This document shows positions 15,198-19,261 of a DNA stretch of 19,261 nucleotides, in pieces (position 1 is the stretch's first letter; each line of letters starts with the position of its first letter). Source of the DNA: an uncultured Candidatus Saccharibacteria bacterium (GTDB taxonomy: Bacteria > Patescibacteriota > Saccharimonadia > Saccharimonadales > Saccharimonadaceae). The position numbers and the translations under genes were made by a program. Under the pieces are notes generated by a model that saw only the letters and a program-made list of their open reading frames with translations, made no database searches and was not told where the DNA came from. Location of the stretch: positions 1 to 19,261 of the forward strand of contig CAMPVQ010000011.1 in assembly GCA_946997535.1 (NCBI GenBank), in the 5' to 3' direction.

Positions 15198-15825
15198 TGT
15201 GTCTCACAATCTTGTCGTTAATCTCAGTACCAACAACGCGACCATTTTTATCAACTGCCTTAATTTTGATATTTATCCTCCATTCACCATCCCACAACTT
15301 CTTTTTTGTACTAATACGCATTAGAGGAATATCGTAACCTAGACAAGTTGAGGCTTGTGGGTCGTCTTGTAAATCAACCGTCTCACTATAAGTTAACTTA
15401 TTTGGACCAGTAAGAGTTAAAATACACGATCCTTTACGCCCGTCCATATGTTGCGCAATAGTGGTGCGAATCGTTAAGGTGTCAAGCGACCAGTTTAACG
15501 CGCTAATCGAAGCGCTCAGCTGGTTTTTATCATCCGCATTAAAATCGTTGCCAAACTGCTGCACCTTGGGCTTATTAGCTGGTTGCTGATTACCTCTTGC
15601 ATTATCGTCTTTTGATACACCATCATCACCCGCTGCGCGGCTCACATCCGCGTCGTGATTATTAGTTTGCTCTTGTTTACTTACCGTACCAGCACTTTTT
15701 CGATCATGCTCAGCCTGACGCGTAGTCATTAACCAAGTAATACCAGTGGTAACCGCAATTACCGCAGTCGCTACTAACACCATCGCTACCACAAATTTGT
15801 TTGTGCTCTGTTTTTTAATTTTCAT
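15178..15825 (-). CDS. Membrane-anchored extracytoplasmic protein, unknown (215 aa)
   Basis: No family recognised. A single membrane segment lies at about 11-33. A low-complexity linker (about 38-98) rich in Asp, Asn, Lys, Gln and Ala follows. The C-terminal domain at about 100-215 looks all-beta (Ig-like), with alternating hydrophobic strands and two cysteines (C134, C161) suited to a disulfide. The start has a good Shine-Dalgarno (GAAGGAG) and its own promoter. It overlaps the LGFP-repeat gene by 20 bases, so the two products are probably made together and may act together at the outer membrane face. The linker length would let the beta domain reach into the wall. Confidence 0.8.
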   Translation of the reverse strand: MKIKKQSTNKFVVAMVLVATAVIAVTTGITWLMTTRQAEHDRKSAGTVSKQEQTNNHDADVSRAAGDDGVSKDDNARGNQQPANKPKVQQFGNDFNADDKNQLSASISALNWSLDTLTIRTTIAQHMDGRKGSCILTLTGPNKLTYSETVDLQDDPQASTCLGYDIPLMRISTKKKLWDGEWRINIKIKAVDKNGRVVGTEINDKIVRHNANSVY

Positions 15826-15845
15826 TTTTCTCCTTCTTTGATTTT

Positions 15846-15854
15846 ATTTTAACA
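15846..15854 (-). promoter_or_regulatory. Extended -10 promoter of the 215-aa/LGFP operon
   Basis: Minus-strand TGTTAAAAT (15854-15846) with the hexamer ending 20 bases before the ATG at 15825. The leader of about 13 bases holds the Shine-Dalgarno. It sits 5 bases after the stop of the ABC ATPase gene, with no terminator between. Confidence 0.65.
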
Positions 15855-15858
15855 TAAT

Positions 15859-17046
15859 CTACTTCAGTGTCAACTTGCCGTTTTGAGCCAGTAAGCCCGC
15901 AACTTCCGTGTCTTGATTAGTGATTTTTACTGGCATCTCGTCATTATAACCCACCGTGCTGACATTCGAGTTGCTCTCCTTATCTACCAAGGCCAACACC
16001 AAGCGTAAATCACCCACCTGTAGTTGGTCAGTTTTAAAGCGATACGTCAAGTGGTGCACCCGCTGGTCATTCGTTACGCCACCCTTTAACTTCAAACTAT
16101 TAACTGAGGTAACATCATAATTATTCACTTGTAAGCCTGCCCGTACGTATACTGGCCGCTCGGTCACCGACTTATACTCAATATTTACTATTAATTCATC
16201 ACCCTGTTTTAACACTGGCTCAGACTTAAATTCACCCTTAATGTATGAGGCGCGGTTCTTCTTCATTTCCTTCAAAGCGCGCCGCGCATTCGGGTCAGAC
16301 GAAATATTCTCGAGTGAGTAACTATCCGCGACATCATCCGGGTCGCCCGAGTCTACCACTTTGCCACCGTCAATCATAATAGCGCTCGTACAATAGCGGC
16401 GTACCGCACTCATGTCGTGCGTCACCAAAATCACCGTCTTATTTTTGTCTTGCTTGACATGTTCAAAGAAGTTGGCGCACTTTCGTTGGAACGCTTCGTC
16501 ACCCACCGCCAAAACTTCATCAAGCACCAAAATATCGCCTTGCGCCTTAATTGCCACGCTAAACGCCAAGCGCACTTGCATTCCTGATGAGTAATTCTTT
16601 AATTTCTGATTCATAAAGTCGTGGAGCTCGGCAAAATCAACAATGTCATCGTACATCTTGTCAATCTCTGACTTCGAAAAGCCAAGCATCGCACCATTGA
16701 GGTAGACATTTTCGCGCCCCGTTAATTCAGGATTAAAGCCCACGCCCAGCTCGATAAACGGTACTAGCGAACCATTGACTCGCACTGAACCCTTGGTTGG
16801 CAAATAAATCCCCGAAATAATCTTCAGTAGCGTTGACTTACCCGAACCGTTGCGCCCCACAATGCCAACAAAGTCGCCGCGACGCACCGTGAGTGAAATA
16901 TCCTTCAGTACATGCTGCTCAGTATAGCCTTTGATGCCACGACACCAGTTAATAAAGGCCTGTTTGATACCACTGTAGCGCTCCGTCGGTAGGCGGAAAG
17001 TCTTTGCCACATGACTAATCTCTAATACAACATCACGCTCTGCCAC
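15859..17046 (-). CDS. ABC transporter ATPase for polysaccharide export (Wzt/TagH type)
   Basis: Drives export of a lipid-linked glycan across the membrane with the ABC-2 permease encoded just upstream. Walker A GRNGSGKST is at 64-72, the Q-loop region follows, and VPFIELGVGFNPELTGREN (95-113) is typical of this subfamily. The signature YSSGMQVRLAF is at 152-162, Walker B ILVLDE at 172-177 and the H-loop His at 210. After about residue 250 comes an extra beta-rich domain (about 268-375) like the glycan-binding C-terminus of Wzt, which recognises the finished polymer. At 395 aa it has the length of the Wzt-with-tail type. The GTG start overlaps the permease stop by one base (TAGTG), with GGAGG 8 bases upstream. 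Confidence 0.94.
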   Translation of the reverse strand: MAERDVVLEISHVAKTFRLPTERYSGIKQAFINWCRGIKGYTEQHVLKDISLTVRRGDFVGIVGRNGSGKSTLLKIISGIYLPTKGSVRVNGSLVPFIELGVGFNPELTGRENVYLNGAMLGFSKSEIDKMYDDIVDFAELHDFMNQKLKNYSSGMQVRLAFSVAIKAQGDILVLDEVLAVGDEAFQRKCANFFEHVKQDKNKTVILVTHDMSAVRRYCTSAIMIDGGKVVDSGDPDDVADSYSLENISSDPNARRALKEMKKNRASYIKGEFKSEPVLKQGDELIVNIEYKSVTERPVYVRAGLQVNNYDVTSVNSLKLKGGVTNDQRVHHLTYRFKTDQLQVGDLRLVLALVDKESNSNVSTVGYNDEMPVKITNQDTEVAGLLAQNGKLTLK

Positions 17047-17879
17047 TACAATTCCTCCGTAAACGTCTTTGAGGCGCGCTTAAATATCACCACACCCAGC
17101 ACAAAAACAACTATTACTGTTAGCACCGGTGTTAGTTTCAATAAACTCCACGGACCGCTACCAATTAAACTCCAAACCGTATCAGTTTTACCAACTAAAA
17201 CATAGCGCGCATCTTGGATAATTTGCGCCAGCGGGTTAAGCATAATAACCTTCGCGATAGTATGCATTACCGGCGAACCAGAGGCAGTAATCATTGAAAT
17301 TGGGTAGATAATTGGCGTCACATAGAACCACATCTGCATAATCACATCCCAAATATGGCAAATGTCGCGGAACTTGACATACATTGAACTCAACATAAAC
17401 GCCACACCCAGCGAAAAGAGGTAAAGTTCGACCACAATAATCGGGAAGAGTAATACCGTCCAGCGTAGCGGCACACCGTTAATCAACATGAAGAGCGCCA
17501 CAATCACCAGACTGATGGCGAGATTAATAAACGCTGACACAGAAGAAGACACTACTACAATATACTTTGGAAAGTTAATTTTGCGAAGCAAATCACCCCG
17601 CCCAACAATTGCCATCATACCCTGGCCGGTCGCCTCTTGGAAGAAGCCCCACAGTGTCTGTGCTAGTAACAGCGACACGGCAAAATGTGGGATGTTGGCG
17701 CCAAACTTTAAGAAGCGCACAAACACGATATACATGATAGCAAATAACATGAGTGGCTTTAGTACCGACCACATCATACCGAGCACTGACCCCTGATAGC
17801 GGAGTTTAAAGTCGGTCTTTACTAGCTCGCGCAGCAAAATTAGTGAGTAGCGATAGCGAGCATAGATTTTTTGCATCAT
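17046..17879 (-). CDS. ABC-2 type polysaccharide export permease (Wzm/TagG type)
   Basis: Membrane half of the glycan exporter. It has an amphipathic N-terminus (RYRYSLILLRELVKTDFKLR) and the usual YQGSVLGMMWSVLKPL motif. About six hydrophobic segments follow, with the FYVTPIIYPISMI stretch and LNPLAQIIQDAR typical of ABC-2 glycan permeases. At 277 aa it has family length. I chose ATG 17879 (ATG 17876 is next to it) because an extended -10 TGCTATAAT ends 10 bases before it. A longer reading from 17933 would begin upstream of this promoter and adds a non-family N-terminus. It is the first gene of an operon with the ATPase. Confidence 0.93.
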   Translation of the reverse strand: MMQKIYARYRYSLILLRELVKTDFKLRYQGSVLGMMWSVLKPLMLFAIMYIVFVRFLKFGANIPHFAVSLLLAQTLWGFFQEATGQGMMAIVGRGDLLRKINFPKYIVVVSSSVSAFINLAISLVIVALFMLINGVPLRWTVLLFPIIVVELYLFSLGVAFMLSSMYVKFRDICHIWDVIMQMWFYVTPIIYPISMITASGSPVMHTIAKVIMLNPLAQIIQDARYVLVGKTDTVWSLIGSGPWSLLKLTPVLTVIVVFVLGVVIFKRASKTFTEEL

Positions 17880-17889
17880 AGTCTTAATT

Positions 17890-17898
17890 ATTATAGCA
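17890..17898 (-). promoter_or_regulatory. Extended -10 promoter of the ABC exporter operon
   Basis: Minus-strand TGCTATAAT (17898-17890) with the hexamer ending 10 bases before the ATG at 17879. The expected 5' leader is only 3-5 bases. No convincing terminator is seen between it and the stop of the gene at 17943. Confidence 0.75.
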
Positions 17899-17942
17899 AA
17901 TTGTTGCCACCACGACCAGAGCAGCAATAACAATTACGTTAG

Positions 17943-19261
17943 CTAGTCTTGCGTAGTCGGCGCGAGGATCGCGCGCAATGAGTGGGTAGCAAAGATTTTA
18001 CCATTGAGGCTGCTAGCATAAAACAACCCAGCGGTCGATTTGTTACCATAGCCGCCGCCACGAATAAGCCAAGGGGTGGATGCAGATATAAACTTTGCAT
18101 AGTTATTATTCCATTGAGCTGCGCTATCGTTAGTACCATTATTGGTTTCATAGAGAGCCTGACCACCACAGGTTTGATAGGTGCAAGAGTTGAAGTCTTT
18201 GAAATTATATGTGTTGACGTATGGTGGATGGGCAGTGTTGGAGCCAAAGTACTCGTTGGTGTTTGAGTTGTTTAAGTTATCACTATAGCTGGCTGCTACG
18301 TACTCCCAGCCACCACCAGACATGTCGTAGATGCCGGTTGGGTTGTTGGTGGTGCTGGCGAGTTGGCCGAGGGATCCATTGTAGGCGCGCTGTGGGTCGT
18401 CTGTGCTACAGGCTTGTTGAGTGCCGAGGCTACCAACACTAATACCTTTATGAGTTATCCACGAATCGTTGCTATTGCCGTAACTAGAAGTATCACCATT
18501 TTTCCATGGGCCACAACCTGTAATACTGTAAGTATCACCGTAAGTAGTGTGTTTTGCAGCACTGGAGTTTATCTGGACACCGTTGTATCCAGCACCATAC
18601 TTACTAGCACTTAAGTAGGTGGCTGCACCCCAGTCATTGTTGTTGACCATGTGAGAGCTGAGTTTAGCGAGATAGTGGTTGTTTTGGGTGGTGGTAAAAC
18701 CACTACCGCCAACGTTATTAGGGTCGTTAATACCGAGAGTCTTGGAAAGTGAATAGAAATTACCGACTTGGTTATTTATACCGCTGTAGTAGCCAGAAAT
18801 ATGCATTTCATTTGGTAATACGGTTGGCTGGCTAGTAGTGCCGGTTGTTTCGAACTTGGCAAACCAGATGCCGTTGAGCTCCTTGCTGCCGAAAGTGAAG
18901 GCTGGATGAGTCGCCCAAGTGCCGTTGGTAGTTGGAATTGCTTTAGTAGATTGCTTGTTTTCAAACTCAATCGTGAAGTTTTGAGCTGGGACAGCTGGGT
19001 CACTGCCACTATAGCGAAGTACCTTGTAACGGTAGCGTGGAATGTAGACCCAGTAGCCAAGAATGTCGGTTTGGTCTACAACTTTACTAAGGCCACGGTA
19101 TTTACTGATAGCTTCCTTCTTTACGGTGACAGCGTTTGCCCACTGCTTGTTGGCGTAATCATACCAGCCGCTGTTGGCTGCTTCTGGGTCAGCGACGCTG
19201 GTCCACTGGGCGTTAGTGGTGCTGCCAGTATACTTCACTGGAATCATATTCGGGTCGAGGT
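17943..19261 (-). CDS. Surface protein with FGE/C-type-lectin-like end, 5'-truncated by the window
   Basis: The frame stays open to the window edge (codons for LDPN stand before the first ATG at 19247), so the true start is outside. At least 438 residues are present. Recurrent family motifs, numbered from that ATG, include WYDYANKQWANAVTV (28-42), YWVYIPRYRYKV (65-76), HPAFTFGSKELNGIWFAKFE (113-132), WGAATYLSASKYG, TGIYDMSGGGWEYVA and, at the end, PWLIRGGGYGN...AGLFYAS...SLRAILAP. I recall this layout from Firmicutes and CPR proteins that often carry a prepilin-like N-terminus. The C-terminal half fits the formylglycine-generating-enzyme/C-type-lectin fold, but no catalytic cysteine pair is evident. 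It is probably a binding protein on the surface or on a pilus. Ends in TAG. Confidence 0.8.
   Translation of the reverse strand, partial: LDPNMIPVKYTGSTTNAQWTSVADPEAANSGWYDYANKQWANAVTVKKEAISKYRGLSKVVDQTDILGYWVYIPRYRYKVLRYSGSDPAVPAQNFTIEFENKQSTKAIPTTNGTWATHPAFTFGSKELNGIWFAKFETTGTTSQPTVLPNEMHISGYYSGINNQVGNFYSLSKTLGINDPNNVGGSGFTTTQNNHYLAKLSSHMVNNNDWGAATYLSASKYGAGYNGVQINSSAAKHTTYGDTYSITGCGPWKNGDTSSYGNSNDSWITHKGISVGSLGTQQACSTDDPQRAYNGSLGQLASTTNNPTGIYDMSGGGWEYVAASYSDNLNNSNTNEYFGSNTAHPPYVNTYNFKDFNSCTYQTCGGQALYETNNGTNDSAAQWNNNYAKFISASTPWLIRGGGYGNKSTAGLFYASSLNGKIFATHSLRAILAPTTQD

Noticed and set aside
17880..17933. Longer N-terminus of the ABC permease starting at 17933
   Set aside because: This stretch contains the extended -10 TGCTATAAT. 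The family N-terminus begins at the ATG pair 17879/17876.
17899..17942. Possible terminator hairpin ATTGTT...AACAAT after the gene ending at 17943
   Set aside because: Only six clean pairs, then wobbles and a mismatch, and no U-tract before the next promoter.
1..19261. Insertion sequences, integrases, phage or plasmid features, defence genes
   Set aside because: None seen on either strand. The tRNA genes have no flanking integrase or duplicated 3' end that would mark an attachment site.

Overview
The window looks like a chromosomal segment of a Patescibacteria (CPR) member, most likely Saccharibacteria (TM7). This rests on gene style and on family resemblance recalled from memory, not on a database search. 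It has small orphan proteins, medium GC, tightly packed genes, a Gram-positive type cell-surface toolkit (LCP protein, LGFP-repeat protein, ABC-2 glycan exporter) and standard-code reading frames. No mobile element, CRISPR array or rRNA is seen, and no gene-free stretch exceeds 100 bases.

Layout. Bases 1-3600 are housekeeping: a CAT-anticodon tRNA, two small orphan genes and a two-span membrane protein. They are followed by trmB, an MscS channel divergent from trmB, an orphan behind mscS, and tRNA-Pro(CGG). Bases 3591-17046 are a cell-surface glycan region. It holds an LCP wall-polymer transferase, a polyisoprenyl-phosphate sugar-1-phosphate transferase and a leftward operon (large secreted protein, GT4 glycosyltransferase, O-antigen ligase/polymerase-like membrane protein). 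Next come UDP-galactopyranose mutase (glf), a pair of anchored extracytoplasmic proteins of which one carries LGFP repeats, and a Wzm/Wzt-like ABC exporter that reaches 17879. The right end, from 17943 to the edge, is a 5'-truncated surface protein with an FGE/C-type-lectin-like end.

How they may work together (inference). The sugar transferase primes a lipid carrier, GT4 and other enzymes outside the window extend the glycan, and Glf supplies UDP-galactofuranose. The ABC pair exports the polymer. The ligase-like protein and/or the LCP protein then attaches it to the envelope. The secreted 1009-aa protein and the LGFP-repeat protein are candidates for the protein part of the surface, and the LGFP protein is a candidate for binding an actinobacterial host wall.

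The most striking non-coding signal is a uniform promoter architecture. Almost every transcription unit starts with an extended -10 of the form TGNTANAAT. In at least five units the start codon lies only 6-8 bases after the -10, without a usable Shine-Dalgarno, so those mRNAs are probably leaderless. This also corrects several over-long gene starts. None of the 17 genes ends in TGA.
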